Below are positions 35,800 through 45,603 of a DNA stretch of 64,000 nt, one piece after another. The position numbers were made by a program, and so were the translations under genes. Within the stretch, counting starts at the first letter, position 1, and each line of letters starts with the position of its first letter. The stretch comes from Amphritea opalescens. GTDB lineage: Bacteria > Pseudomonadota > Gammaproteobacteria > Pseudomonadales > Balneatricaceae. The notes beneath the pieces were generated by a model. It was not told the origin of the DNA and ran no database searches. It saw nothing but the letters and a program-made list of their open reading frames with translations. Location of the stretch: NCBI RefSeq assembly GCF_003957515.1, contig NZ_RQXW01000001.1, positions 62,001 to 126,000 on the forward strand, written 5' to 3'.

Positions 35800-38700
35800 T
35801 CAATCATTTATCGGCGGTGAGAGTTTGAAGGTTTTGTGCCACTGTTCGAACTGTTCTGGCGTCATGGCGCTGGCATAGAAAAATCCCTGACTATAGTCAC
35901 ACTCAGCCTGCAGCATCAATTGATGCTGCTCTTGAGTTTCAATCCCTTCGGCGATCACTTTTAATCCCAGTGTATGGGCCATCACGATAATGGCGTTGCA
36001 AAGGGTTAGATCCTCTGAGTCCGCGTTTAGGTTGCGAATAAAGGTACGGTCGATTTTGAGATAGTCGATATTCATCCGGCTTAGATGGGCGAGTGAGGAA
36101 AAACTGGTGCCAAAGTCATCCAAACCAATCTGTATACCCGCCTCGCGTAATTGATCTATTTTGTCTTGGGTATCAGTGGACGATTCCATCAGTAGGCCTT
36201 CGCTGATTTCAACGCTGATGGAGGCCGGTTCCATCTCGGTCTCACGGGCTATATCAATCCAGCGCTGGTGGGCACTGCCACTATCTTTGGTTTCAAAGTG
36301 CGCCTGACAGGCGTTGATGCAAATTTGTAAGTGGGGGTTTAACTGATGACGCCACTGCTTAGCCTGTTGAACCGCCGCTTCGAAAACCCAGTCGCCTATG
36401 GCTTGGATGGTGCCACTTTGCTCCGCAAGTTGCATGAACTGATGGGGAAACATGAGTCCCTCTTGCGGGTGGTTCCAACGAATCAGCGCTTCGGCTTTGA
36501 CGACTGACATATCCTCTAACGAGATAACCGGTTGATAATACAATTGGAACTGTTCCCTCTTAATCGCAAGCTGTAGATCTTTGGTTAGCTGGGTACGTTT
36601 AAGCGATATGGCCTGCATACCGGGAACGAACAGCTTGAGTCTGCCGCGTCCCGCTTCTTTGGCTGAGTACATCGCCTGATCGGCCATATTGATCAGCTGT
36701 TCGGCATCTTGACTGTCTTGCGGGTAAAGGGCTGCGCCAATACTGGCGGAGATGTAGCGTAATTGATGGTCTAGCTTAAAGGGTTGTTTTAGAACGTTAA
36801 GTATTTTATCACCGACCTGTTTTACCTGAGCGGGGCCGTCGATCTGGGGTAAAATGAGGGTGAACTCATCGCCTCCGAGTCGGCAGACGGTATCGCTCCC
36901 GCGAATCAGTTGGGTAAAGCGGGCGGCGACCTCGATTAATAGTTGGTCCCCGACACCGTGGCCGAGTGTATCGTTTATCTGTTTAAAGTTGTCGAGATCT
37001 AAAAATAGCAGCGCAAGGGTTGTTTTTGAGCGGGCGGCCAGACGTATTTCATGGGTTAGGCGCTCCATAAACATGCGTCGATTGGGCAGATTGGTTAAGG
37101 GATCGAAGTTAGCCTGTTTCCAGATGAGCTCTTCGGTACGCTTCTTTTCGGTGATGTCGGCGAAGGTGACGATGCGTTGATACACCGAGTTGTCATCGTT
37201 AAACAGAGTATTAATACTCACTTGGGCGATATAGATAGAACCGTCTTTATGACGATACCAGATCTCGCCCTTCCATTTACCCGTTTGGTTTAAACTGTCG
37301 AGCAGTGCCTCGTAAAAAGGTCTTTTATGAACGCCCGAATGAAGCAGTGTATAGCGCTGGCCGATGGCTTCTTTGGCGCTATAGCCTGTGATCTGGCTGA
37401 AGGCATTATTCACCTTGATGATGCTATGTTCAGCATTGATGATCATTATGGCGTCGTTACTTTCAAAGGCGGCCGCGGCGAGTCGCATCTGCTCGGTTTG
37501 TTTCTGCTGCTCAAAGTCCATATGGGTGCCCGCGACCACCAATGGCTGATGAGTCTCACTGAAGCGGATCGGTTTACCTCGGCTTTTCACCCAGTGCCAG
37601 CGGTTGTCATGGGTCAGTAAACGGAACTGCATTTCAGCCGAATCGTTGTTGAGTAACTGAGGCAGAAAGCTGCTGAAAAAATGGACTTGATCATCAGGGT
37701 GCATCAATTTACGCAGTAGGGTTGTGTCGAGCTGAAAGGCTTGATCCTGATAACCGATCATCTGATAACACTGATTGTCCCAATGAATGGAATTATCGCG
37801 CAGATCCCAACTCCACAGGCCTGTTTGGGTCGCTTCGAGGGTGAGCCGGTAACGTTCTTCGGATTCTTTTAGCGCCTGCTGGTAGCGATTTTGATTGCGG
37901 TTGAGCTGATTAAAAGCCGCTAATAATTGACCCACCTCATCATGGCCATTGATGGTGAGCTCTTGTGTTTGCAGCGTGCCTTCCGCCATCTTTTGGATAT
38001 CTCTTGTGGCCGTGGTCAGCGGCCTTAATAACTTTTTTAAGAGATAGGCGATGATGCCGGCCATCAATAAACTGGTAATGAAAATCACCCAGATGATTTT
38101 TTCACTCAAATGGTTGATGGTCTGCATCGCTTTATGCAGTGGATAGTTACGAATAACAATCCAACCCATGTGATTTAATTTGGCGGAGGTGAAGATGACG
38201 GGCTCGCCCTCGATACTGTCTGTGATACCTGAAGTGATGCCTCTTTCTAACAGTTCAATACAGTCGCAGTGTTGTTCATGGCGGTAACTCTCCAGTGCCA
38301 CGCCTTTATCGGTATCGGTAACATAGATGCCCAAGTTGGGGTCGATAATCAGTGTTCGGCCACTGTCATTGAGGGTTGGCTGTGAGAGGCTTTTTAATAG
38401 ATTGTCTTGGGCTAGAAGGTTGACGCCAAACAGGAATCCGAGAATCTCGCCAGAAGCAGAGAGAATCGGTGTGTTGATCGCAAACAGTGGGCTATTCAAG
38501 CCTTTGCCCAGTAGTGGTTCGGTAACCACCGAGGCTTTGAGTTGTCGTGCCTGTTGTAGGTGCAGTCGGTCGGAATAGTCTAAGCCGGTACGGTTGGGCA
38601 CGGTGGGGTAGTCGGCTAATGAAATGCCTTGGCTACTGGTCACGACCACGCCACCACTGAAGAGGCTTTGTAGATGCGTATCGAGTTTCAGCGCTGTTTG

Positions 38701-38973
38701 GATTCGGTCATTGGGGTAAAGCGTATTTTTACTGTGCAGGGTTTCTGCAAAGGCTTCTAGGTAGTCGATGCGTGTTTGCAACGCTGAATCGATCTGTTTG
38801 ACCACCATATCGACCATCACCTGCTGTTGTTCGACCAATAGCTCGGTTGAGTCATCTTGTAGATAGCGGAAAACCAACAACGCCACGGTAATCGTGGAGA
38901 ATAGAAAGCCAACGAGTGTTAGCATTAAGACTCGGTTATGCAACGATGTCGGCGAAAAACGCTTTAAAACCAT
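35800..38973 (-). CDS. Cache-HAMP-PAS-PAS-GGDEF-EAL sensor
   Basis: 1057 aa. Membrane helix ~15-35, periplasmic Cache region ~40-285, second helix ~295-315, HAMP ~315-370, PAS/PAC ~375-495, PAS ~505-625, GGDEF ~640-790 and EAL ~805-1050. The GGDEF active site is intact with an RGSD inhibitory site. EAL residues are also present: AEALIRW, VEISEGLL, DDFGTSFSSLAHL, KIDRTF, AEGIETQ and QGFFYASAM. It can in principle make and degrade c-di-GMP in response to an external ligand and an internal cue. It is monocistronic, and its promoter lies in the 271 bp before the ABC transporter gene. Confidence 0.93.
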   Translation of the reverse strand: MVLKRFSPTSLHNRVLMLTLVGFLFSTITVALLVFRYLQDDSTELLVEQQQVMVDMVVKQIDSALQTRIDYLEAFAETLHSKNTLYPNDRIQTALKLDTHLQSLFSGGVVVTSSQGISLADYPTVPNRTGLDYSDRLHLQQARQLKASVVTEPLLGKGLNSPLFAINTPILSASGEILGFLFGVNLLAQDNLLKSLSQPTLNDSGRTLIIDPNLGIYVTDTDKGVALESYRHEQHCDCIELLERGITSGITDSIEGEPVIFTSAKLNHMGWIVIRNYPLHKAMQTINHLSEKIIWVIFITSLLMAGIIAYLLKKLLRPLTTATRDIQKMAEGTLQTQELTINGHDEVGQLLAAFNQLNRNQNRYQQALKESEERYRLTLEATQTGLWSWDLRDNSIHWDNQCYQMIGYQDQAFQLDTTLLRKLMHPDDQVHFFSSFLPQLLNNDSAEMQFRLLTHDNRWHWVKSRGKPIRFSETHQPLVVAGTHMDFEQQKQTEQMRLAAAAFESNDAIMIINAEHSIIKVNNAFSQITGYSAKEAIGQRYTLLHSGVHKRPFYEALLDSLNQTGKWKGEIWYRHKDGSIYIAQVSINTLFNDDNSVYQRIVTFADITEKKRTEELIWKQANFDPLTNLPNRRMFMERLTHEIRLAARSKTTLALLFLDLDNFKQINDTLGHGVGDQLLIEVAARFTQLIRGSDTVCRLGGDEFTLILPQIDGPAQVKQVGDKILNVLKQPFKLDHQLRYISASIGAALYPQDSQDAEQLINMADQAMYSAKEAGRGRLKLFVPGMQAISLKRTQLTKDLQLAIKREQFQLYYQPVISLEDMSVVKAEALIRWNHPQEGLMFPHQFMQLAEQSGTIQAIGDWVFEAAVQQAKQWRHQLNPHLQICINACQAHFETKDSGSAHQRWIDIARETEMEPASISVEISEGLLMESSTDTQDKIDQLREAGIQIGLDDFGTSFSSLAHLSRMNIDYLKIDRTFIRNLNADSEDLTLCNAIIVMAHTLGLKVIAEGIETQEQHQLMLQAECDYSQGFFYASAMTPEQFEQWHKTFKLSPPIND

Positions 38974-39244
38974 TTATGCATATCCGTTATGACTGTAAAT
39001 GGGAGTCAGACCGTAAAGTAGGTGCCAATAGTCGACTGTATCTGTCGATAATCATTAAAGCTTAGACCAGAAAAATGAAATTTAAAGGTTTTCGGCTGTT
39101 TAATAGGGATCTATTGATCATGGGGCGGCTGCGGCCTGCACCGAAGAAGGTTATCGGCTAAATAGGGTTTAATATGTTTTACCCGTTAGGGTTAGGGTAT
39201 GCTTTGCGGCCTTTTATCGAATATGCCTCGTTTGGATTTTATTG

Positions 39245-41080
39245 ATGTTGCGATTTTTTGAACGCCTGACCAACCCTTTTCCTGAGCCTGAACCGGGCCA
39301 GCCGCCTAAAGGACTATATGCTTTTTGCCGTTACTATATGCGGGGGATGGAGTGGCCTCTGTTATCCATGGCGCTATGTTCAGCTCTGTTGGCGGTGCTT
39401 GAGGTATCACTGTTTGGTTTTCTGGGACAACTGGTCGATTGGCTCGGCACCAAGCAGCCAGAGACGTTTTGGCAGGAGGAGGGCGACACACTGACGCTGG
39501 TGGGTATTTTGCTGCTGGTGGGGTTGCCGTTGTTAGTAGCGTTACATTCGGTCATCGTGCATCAGGTATTGTTGGGAAACTTCCCTATGTCGATTCGCTG
39601 GCTAGCGCACCGTTATCTACTACGCCAGAGTTTAGCGTTTTATCAGAATGATTTTGCCGGACGCATTGCCACGAAGGTGATGCAAACATCGCTGGCCGTC
39701 CGTGAAGCGGTGATGAAACTGCTGGATGTTTTGGTCTATATTGCCGTTTATTTTCTTTCTATGTTGGTGCTGGTGGCGCAATCGGATATTCGTTTGATGC
39801 TGCCTCTGCTGGGCTGGTTGATCCTCTATTGTTTAGTGATGCGTTATTTCGTGCCGCGGTTGCGGGATATCTCGGCCACTCAAGCGAATGCTCGTTCTTC
39901 CATGACCGGCCGTATTGTCGATAGCTATACCAATATTGCGACGGTCAAACTATTTTCCCACAGTCAGCGTGAATCAGACTATGCCCGTGAAAGCATGGAC
40001 GGTTTCCTTGTCACCGTCTATCGGCAGATGCGTCTGGCCACCCGCCTCAATGTGTTGGTGCAATGTCTTAATTATCTGTTGGTGTTTGTGATATCCGCGG
40101 TGGCGATCTATCTGTGGAGTTTTAGCTTGGTGAGTGTGGGGGCCATCGCCATCGCGATTAGCTTGGCGCTTCGGCTTAACGGTATGTCGCAGTGGATTAT
40201 GTGGGAGATCAGTGCGCTGTTTGAAAATATCGGTACCGTAAATGATGGCATGAATACCCTTGCACAGCCGTTAGAAGTAACCGATCAGGCGGATGCAAAA
40301 CCGTTAACGATAACGGAAGGTGAGATTCACTTTAACGACGTATCATTCCATTATGATAAAACCGAAGGCGTGATTGAACACCTTAACCTTTTGATTAAAC
40401 CGGGCGAGAAAGTGGGGTTGGTGGGCCGTTCGGGGGCGGGGAAATCAACCTTGGTGAATCTGTTGCTGCGTTTTCATGATTTAGCAGCCGGTCAGCTGTT
40501 GATCGATGGGCAAGATATTAGTCAGGTGCAGCAGGAGAGTCTACGTCATCAGATCGGCATGGTGACCCAGGATACCTCGTTACTGCATCGCAGTGTGCGG
40601 GATAATATTTTGTATGGTCACCCCGACGCGACCGATGCCGAGATGATCGCCGCTGCCAAACGGGCAGAGGCCCATGAATTTATTCTTGGTTTAAGCGATC
40701 CAGAAGGGCGAACCGGCTATGATGCTCAGGTGGGTGAGCGTGGCGTAAAACTCTCCGGAGGACAGCGGCAACGGGTGGCGATTGCTCGGGTTATTCTCAA
40801 AGATGCGCCTATTCTCATTATGGATGAAGCCACCTCGGCGCTCGACTCTGAGGTTGAAGCGGATATTCAACGAGGCCTGTCCAGTTTAATGCAGGGTAAA
40901 ACGGTGATTGCCATTGCCCACCGATTATCGACGATTGCTGCGATGGATCGCTTGATCGTATTGGATCAGGGGCAGATTATTGAGCAGGGTAGCCATCATG
41001 AACTGGTGGCAAAAGGGGGTGTTTATGGACAACTGTGGACCCATCAATCGGGTGGTTTTATCGGTTTAGAGGCCGATTAA
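39245..41080 (+). CDS. ABC exporter, fused membrane and ATPase domains
   Basis: 611 aa. Six membrane helices form the type I exporter domain (~35-320), and the ATPase domain (~350-600) is complete: Walker A VGRSGAGKSTLV, Q-loop MVTQDTSLL, signature LSGGQRQRVAIARV, Walker B ILIMDEATSALD and H-loop AIAHRLS. It is a half-transporter that should work as a homodimer in the inner membrane, of the MsbA/multidrug type. The substrate is unknown. The ATG at 39245 follows a TTG by one codon. The next gene is a FetB-like permease 66 bp downstream. Confidence 0.9.
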   Translation: MLRFFERLTNPFPEPEPGQPPKGLYAFCRYYMRGMEWPLLSMALCSALLAVLEVSLFGFLGQLVDWLGTKQPETFWQEEGDTLTLVGILLLVGLPLLVALHSVIVHQVLLGNFPMSIRWLAHRYLLRQSLAFYQNDFAGRIATKVMQTSLAVREAVMKLLDVLVYIAVYFLSMLVLVAQSDIRLMLPLLGWLILYCLVMRYFVPRLRDISATQANARSSMTGRIVDSYTNIATVKLFSHSQRESDYARESMDGFLVTVYRQMRLATRLNVLVQCLNYLLVFVISAVAIYLWSFSLVSVGAIAIAISLALRLNGMSQWIMWEISALFENIGTVNDGMNTLAQPLEVTDQADAKPLTITEGEIHFNDVSFHYDKTEGVIEHLNLLIKPGEKVGLVGRSGAGKSTLVNLLLRFHDLAAGQLLIDGQDISQVQQESLRHQIGMVTQDTSLLHRSVRDNILYGHPDATDAEMIAAAKRAEAHEFILGLSDPEGRTGYDAQVGERGVKLSGGQRQRVAIARVILKDAPILIMDEATSALDSEVEADIQRGLSSLMQGKTVIAIAHRLSTIAAMDRLIVLDQGQIIEQGSHHELVAKGGVYGQLWTHQSGGFIGLEAD

Positions 41081-41146
41081 GCCTAATGGCGAGACGGTGC
41101 GGTGCAGACTGCCGATGAAAACTGAGGATAGTACAGGGGAGTTCGG

Positions 41147-41887
41147 ATGCATGTGATTTCATGGGGCTCGCTTGCCTGGTGTGCGCTACCGGTGGTATTG
41201 ATTTCGATTGTCTATGCCCGTTGGTCAGGCAAAGCATCAGAAGTGTTGCTATCCGCCGCGCGTATGACGTTGCAATTGGTGGCGGTCGGTTATGTGCTGG
41301 TGGCGCTGTTTAACAATCCCTCTCCCTGGATTACGGTCACGGTGTTAACCCTGATGGTCGGTATTGCCAGTTGGATCGCCTTACGTCCTGTTGCTCACCA
41401 ACGGGATTATCTTAAGCCGGCGCTGATTGCCCTAAGCTGTTCAGCCGGATTGCATCTCTTTATTTCACTGTTTTTGGTGATTGGGGTGGAGACCTGGTAC
41501 GAGCCGCGGGTGGTGATACCGCTAGCGGGTATGTACTTTGCCAATACCATGAATGCGATCAGTCTGGCGGCAGAACGTTATCACTCTGAATTGAAAGAGG
41601 GTAAACCGGAATCGGCTGCGCGCCTTACCGCATTTCAGGCGGCGATGATCCCTCAGATCAATAGCTTGCTGGCGGTTGGCTTAGTCTCGTTGCCGGGGAT
41701 GATGACTGGGCAGATTTTATCGGGGGTGTCACCGCTGATCGCGGTGCGCTATCAAATCATGATTATGACCATGGTGTTAGGTAGTGGTGGCTGTGGTGCG
41801 GCATTGCTGTTGTGGCAACTGGGGCGAGCGTATCGTCAACATCCTAATAATCCAACTGAGATCGATCAGCCGAGAAATACGGAATGA
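41147..41887 (+). CDS. fetB: FetB/YbbM-like ABC permease
   Basis: 246 aa with about seven membrane helices, matching UPF0014: GKASEVLLSAARMTLQLVAVGYVL near the start, PLAGMYFANTMNAISLAAERYHSEL near residue 125, AAMIPQINSLLAVGLVSLPGMMTGQILSGVSPLIAVRYQIMIM near residue 165. In E. coli FetA (ATPase) and FetB (permease) form an exporter linked to iron homeostasis and peroxide resistance. No separate FetA gene is next to it. AGGGGAG precedes the ATG. The stop overlaps the start of the DMT transporter by 4 bp. Confidence 0.88.
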   Translation: MHVISWGSLAWCALPVVLISIVYARWSGKASEVLLSAARMTLQLVAVGYVLVALFNNPSPWITVTVLTLMVGIASWIALRPVAHQRDYLKPALIALSCSAGLHLFISLFLVIGVETWYEPRVVIPLAGMYFANTMNAISLAAERYHSELKEGKPESAARLTAFQAAMIPQINSLLAVGLVSLPGMMTGQILSGVSPLIAVRYQIMIMTMVLGSGGCGAALLLWQLGRAYRQHPNNPTEIDQPRNTE

Positions 41888-42780
41888 ATCTACGATTACA
41901 TCTATCGACGATACTGTATACCACCTTTGCTCTGGTGGCCTTTGCGGGTAATTCGGTGTTATGCCGCTTAGCCCTCGGTGAAGAAGCGCTCGATGCGGGT
42001 AGTTTTACCCTGATTCGATTGTTCTCCGGTATTGTCGTTTTGTTACTGCTTTGGTATCTCACCCAAGGGCGCCGCGGGTCAGATGAGCCGCATCGACAGG
42101 GAAGCTGGTTGGCGGCCACCATGCTGTTTGTTTACGCGCTTGGCTTCTCCTATGCCTATATCAGTTTAGATACCGGCACCGGTGCATTAATTCTGTTTGG
42201 CGCGGTACAGATTACCATGGTGTTGGTGAGCCTCTTTCGCGGTACTCGATTGTTGATCGTCGAATGGCTAGGCTTAGTTTTGGCCTTTTTCGGTTTTGTC
42301 TACTTGATGCTGCCGGTACTCAATACCCCGTCGTTGTGGGGCTTTATTCTGATGACCTTGGCGGGGATTGCTTGGGGTGTTTATACCCTCATCGGTCGAG
42401 GTTCGGTTAATCCATTATCCGATACCCATTACAATTTTTTGAAAACGCTGCCGCTGATGATAGCGACACTGGTGATTCTTCTGTTGTTAGGCGACATCTC
42501 TCTATCTGTCGATGGCGTTATTCTTGCCATGGTTTCCGGAGGAGTAGCGTCGGGGATTGGCTATGCGGTGTGGTATCGTGCGTTGCGCGGTTTGTCGGCG
42601 GTGCAAGCGGCGGCGCTACAACTGTTGGTGCCGGTCATTGCGGCTGCGGGTGGTGTGTTGTTTGCCGATGAGGTGATTACTCTACGTCTGATGATCTCCG
42701 CGCTGCTGGTGTTAGGCGGGATTTTGTTGATTGTGATAGGTCGTTATTATGTAATACAACGCCAGCTACGTCAGGTATAG
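41884..42780 (+). CDS. DMT/EamA family transporter
   Basis: 298 aa with ten membrane helices in two EamA repeats (~10-140 and ~150-290). AFAGNSVLCRLAL near the start, SLDTGTGALILFGAVQITM and YAVWYRALRGLSAVQAAALQLLVPVIAA are typical. Such proteins export amino acids or other metabolites. It overlaps fetB by 4 bp (ATGA), so the two are translationally coupled. The substrate is unknown. Confidence 0.87.
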   Translation: MNLRLHLSTILYTTFALVAFAGNSVLCRLALGEEALDAGSFTLIRLFSGIVVLLLLWYLTQGRRGSDEPHRQGSWLAATMLFVYALGFSYAYISLDTGTGALILFGAVQITMVLVSLFRGTRLLIVEWLGLVLAFFGFVYLMLPVLNTPSLWGFILMTLAGIAWGVYTLIGRGSVNPLSDTHYNFLKTLPLMIATLVILLLLGDISLSVDGVILAMVSGGVASGIGYAVWYRALRGLSAVQAAALQLLVPVIAAAGGVLFADEVITLRLMISALLVLGGILLIVIGRYYVIQRQLRQV

Positions 42781-42959
42781 TCGGCTGTATATGGATTACA
42801 CCTAAATCAATAGCGTTATTACGCCGTCGAATCACCCATGCTTATGCAATGATGTAATGATTCAAGGTTGACCGGAGTATTGATCTCTTGGTCACTAACG
42901 CGCCTTTATTCAACCTGATGATATGTCATTAATATCGATTTGTGATGGAGTTTGTGCTG

Positions 42960-43595
42960 ATGATTGATAGCCAATTGTTTGTGACTTTTTTAATTGCGAT
43001 TACCCTGTTAACGGTGGCGCCGGGTGTCGATACCATGGTCACGATTCGTAATAGTGCTCGCGGTGGTTGGAAAGATGGCTTTGCTACCAGTACGGGTATC
43101 TGTTTTGGGCTGTTTCTGCATGCCACGGTCTCGGCGCTGGGCATATCGGTGATCTTGTTGCAATCGGCCAATGCCTTTCATGCGTTAAAGTTGATCGGCG
43201 CCTGCTATTTGATCTGGCTGGGTATCAGCAGTCTACGTGGCGTTTTTAAAGGCGAGAGCATCTTTACGCTGCCTGAGGGCGGCGTGCGGCCATTTCTACT
43301 GTGGCGCTCGTTACGCGAGGGCTTTCTTTCGAATGCGTTGAATCCCAAAACCGCGCTCTTCTATATGGCTTTTTTACCGCAGTTTATTGATCCACAAGGC
43401 TCTGCACTGATGCAGTCCTTGTTCTTGGCGGCGGTTCATTTTGTTATTGCCATGCTGTGGCAGTGTGGTTTGGCATTGGCGGTGAATAGTGCCCGTCGGT
43501 GGTTACAAAACAAGATGGTGGGACATAGTGTCAATACGATTAGTGGTGCTGTCTTGATCTATCTCGGGGCGCGGTTAGCACTGGCGGAGGATTAA
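42960..43595 (+). CDS. LysE/RhtB family amino acid exporter
   Basis: 211 aa with about six membrane helices. The N-terminus TVAPGVDTMVTIRNSARGGWKDGFATSTGICFG carries the LysE/RhtB signature, and NALNPKTALFYMAFLPQFIDP is the second landmark. The family exports amino acids such as threonine, homoserine, leucine or arginine. The frame opens at a GTG at 42942, but GGAG at 42947-42950 points to the ATG at 42960. Its TAA overlaps the ATG of the nitronate monooxygenase gene by one base, so the two are coupled. Confidence 0.9.
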   Translation: MIDSQLFVTFLIAITLLTVAPGVDTMVTIRNSARGGWKDGFATSTGICFGLFLHATVSALGISVILLQSANAFHALKLIGACYLIWLGISSLRGVFKGESIFTLPEGGVRPFLLWRSLREGFLSNALNPKTALFYMAFLPQFIDPQGSALMQSLFLAAVHFVIAMLWQCGLALAVNSARRWLQNKMVGHSVNTISGAVLIYLGARLALAED

Positions 43596-44629
43596 TGATG
43601 CGGCTAGAACAACTGTTTGGTATTGAACTGCCTCTGATTCAGGCACCGATGGCCGGCGCCCAAGATGCGGCGTTAACGATAGCGGTTAGCGAGGCGGGAG
43701 GGTTAGGCTCACTCCCCTGTGCGATGTTAACGCCGCAGAAACTGGCGAGTGAACTCGAGGTGATCAACGCGGCGACGGATAAACCGATCAATCTGAATTT
43801 TTTTGCCCATAAATCACCAACACCCGACCCTGTTCAAGAGCAGGAGTGGCGAACCGCTTTGAGTCGCTATTATCGTGATTACGGGTTAGATCCCAATGCT
43901 ATTCCTTCCGCTCCTGCGCGTCAGCCGTTTAATCATGAGATGGCGGCGGTGGTCGAAAAGTTTCGGCCCTCGGTGGTGAGTTTCCATTTTGGTTTACCAG
44001 ACGCCGCACTGCTCGAACGGGTCCGCCGGGCTGGCTGTAAAGTGCTCTCTAGTGCCACCACGGTGGCAGAGGCGCTGTGGTTAGAGCAACAAGGGGTGGA
44101 TGGAATTATCGCTCAGGGTGTCGAAGCTGGTGGTCATCGGGGCTTTTTCCTCGACCGAGATCTCAATAGCCAGCTAGGTACCATGGCGTTGGTGCCGCAG
44201 ATTTTGGCGGTGAGTCAGCTGCCGGTAATCGCTGCCGGCGGTATTGCGGATAGCGCGGGTATCCGTGGTGCTCTGGCGATGGGGGCGGCGGGTGTACAGC
44301 TAGGGACGGCCTTTTTGCTCTGTGATGAAGCGCGTATTAGCGAGATTCACCGTCAGGCGTTAGCCGATATGGATGCACCCACGGCGCTGACCAATATCTT
44401 TTCCGGTGGGCCGGCCCGAGGTATAGTGAATCGGGTTATGCGGGAACTCGGTCCTATGACCCAGGCGCCGGCTTTCCCCTTAGCAGGCGGGACGGTAGGC
44501 CCCTTGCGGCAGGCCGCTGAACAGCAAGGGTCGGGCGATTTTTCACCGCTCTGGAGTGGTCAGAACCGTCGAGGCTGTCGCTCGGTTAGTGCCCGTGAAC
44601 TGATTCAAACACTCTTTGAATCGGTTTAG
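43595..44629 (+). CDS. nitronate monooxygenase family flavoprotein
   Basis: 344 aa, TIM-barrel FMN enzyme (NMO/2-nitropropane dioxygenase family). The N-terminal LPLIQAPMAGAQD, GGLGSLPCAMLTP, SFHFGLP, GVEAGGHRG (near residue 180, with the catalytic histidine region) and the phosphate-binding AAGGIADSAGIRGALAMGAAGVQLGTAFL are present. It oxidises alkyl nitronates such as propionate 3-nitronate, or serves a related flavin reaction. AGGA sits in the last codons of the overlapping LysE gene. The LysE-NMO pairing may indicate detoxification, but this is inference. Confidence 0.9.
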   Translation: MMRLEQLFGIELPLIQAPMAGAQDAALTIAVSEAGGLGSLPCAMLTPQKLASELEVINAATDKPINLNFFAHKSPTPDPVQEQEWRTALSRYYRDYGLDPNAIPSAPARQPFNHEMAAVVEKFRPSVVSFHFGLPDAALLERVRRAGCKVLSSATTVAEALWLEQQGVDGIIAQGVEAGGHRGFFLDRDLNSQLGTMALVPQILAVSQLPVIAAGGIADSAGIRGALAMGAAGVQLGTAFLLCDEARISEIHRQALADMDAPTALTNIFSGGPARGIVNRVMRELGPMTQAPAFPLAGGTVGPLRQAAEQQGSGDFSPLWSGQNRRGCRSVSARELIQTLFESV

Positions 44630-44764
44630 GAAACATCATCCCGAACAGATAAAATTAAGCATAGGGGTTGATATATTGTTACTCACCCCCAGATTAGAAA
44701 AATACACTAATCCGGGCCTCTGTCAGCGATGCTGTTCATGTCTACACCTATTGAGGTCTGAACA

Positions 44765-45247
44765 ATGCAGATAGCCGACAATAAGATTGTCCTAATTCAC
44801 TACACCCTGTCTAACCTAGATGATGAGGTCATGGATTCCTCTGTCGGCGCAGAGCCTTTGGCCTATCTGCACGGCACTGGAAACATTGTCCCTGGACTCG
44901 AAAAAGCACTGGCGGGTAAGAAAGCGGGCGATCAGGTAAAAGTTGAAGTCTCTCCTGAAGAGGGTTACGGCGAACTGAATCCTGAACTGATCCAAGAAGT
45001 TGAACGTGCTGCTTTTGATGGCGTTGATGATATCGAAGTGGGTATGCGTTTTATGGCGCAAACTTCTTGGGGTCAGCAACCTGTTGTTGTAACCGCGGTA
45101 ACCGAAGAAAACGTAATTGTTGATGGTAACCATCCACTAGCCGATCAGACACTCAAATTTGATGTTGAAGTGGTTGAAGTACGGGATGCTACGGCTGAAG
45201 AGATGGAGCATGGTCATGCCCATGGCGACGGCGGTCATCAGCACTAG
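44765..45247 (+). CDS. FKBP-type peptidyl-prolyl isomerase, SlyD-like
   Basis: 160 aa. An FKBP fold is interrupted by the insert-in-flap chaperone domain (residues ~70-125), as in SlyD: HGTGNIVPGLEKALAGKKAGDQVKVEVSPEEGYGE, then the IF domain, then DVEVVEVRDAT. The C-terminus is a short His-rich tail (HGHAHGDGGHQH) of the kind that binds nickel in SlyD, though shorter than in E. coli (160 versus 196 aa). Cytosolic chaperone/isomerase, possibly with a role in metal delivery. A strong terminator follows. Confidence 0.9.
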   Translation: MQIADNKIVLIHYTLSNLDDEVMDSSVGAEPLAYLHGTGNIVPGLEKALAGKKAGDQVKVEVSPEEGYGELNPELIQEVERAAFDGVDDIEVGMRFMAQTSWGQQPVVVTAVTEENVIVDGNHPLADQTLKFDVEVVEVRDATAEEMEHGHAHGDGGHQH

Positions 45248-45271
45248 TCACTAGTGTTAGCACAATGATTT

Positions 45272-45298
45272 AAAAAAGGCGCTCGGCGCCTTTTTTAT
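45272..45298 (+). terminator. terminator after the SlyD-like gene
   Basis: Perfect 11-bp stem AAAAAAGGCGC / GCGCCTTTTTT with a TCG loop, 24 bp after the stop. Confidence 0.92.
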
Positions 45299-45498
45299 TG
45301 GGTCTGATTTTGGGTACTCTAGTGGGTGTTTACTGATTTATCAGAGCTGACTATCGCTATAATGGCCATTGTTTTAAGGCTAACGTTAAGGCTAAGAGTG
45401 AGTTTTAGCCGTTTAGCGGCGCATGTTTTGCATCTATTGTCTTAAAGAATAAGGCCTGTCTTAAATTAAGGCGTTACGGCGCTAACGATGATCAACCG

Positions 45499-45563
45499 GT
45501 TTAACGCAGTGGTTTAATACAACGGTTTAACTCAGTAGTTTAATACGGCGGTTTAATAAAAAG
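45499..45563. repeat. five tandem 13-bp repeats upstream of the moxR operon
   Basis: Five consecutive 13-mers each begin GTTTAA: GTTTAACGCAGTG, GTTTAATACAACG, GTTTAACTCAGTA, GTTTAATACGGCG, GTTTAATAAAAAG. Units 1/3 and 2/4 are most alike, giving a 26-bp higher-order period. The array ends 40 bp before the moxR ATG, inside the promoter or leader. There is no hairpin character, and it is not CRISPR-like. Confidence 0.85.
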
Positions 45564-45603
45564 GGTCGAACATGATTTACCGAAGCCATCAGTTGGAGAG
45601 CCA

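Noticed and set aside
8280-42813. Identical 16-mer ACACCTAAATCAATAG at 8280-8295 and 42798-42813, both intergenic
   Set aside because: A 16-base match is not far from chance expectation in 64 kb; flanks do not match and no structure is associated.
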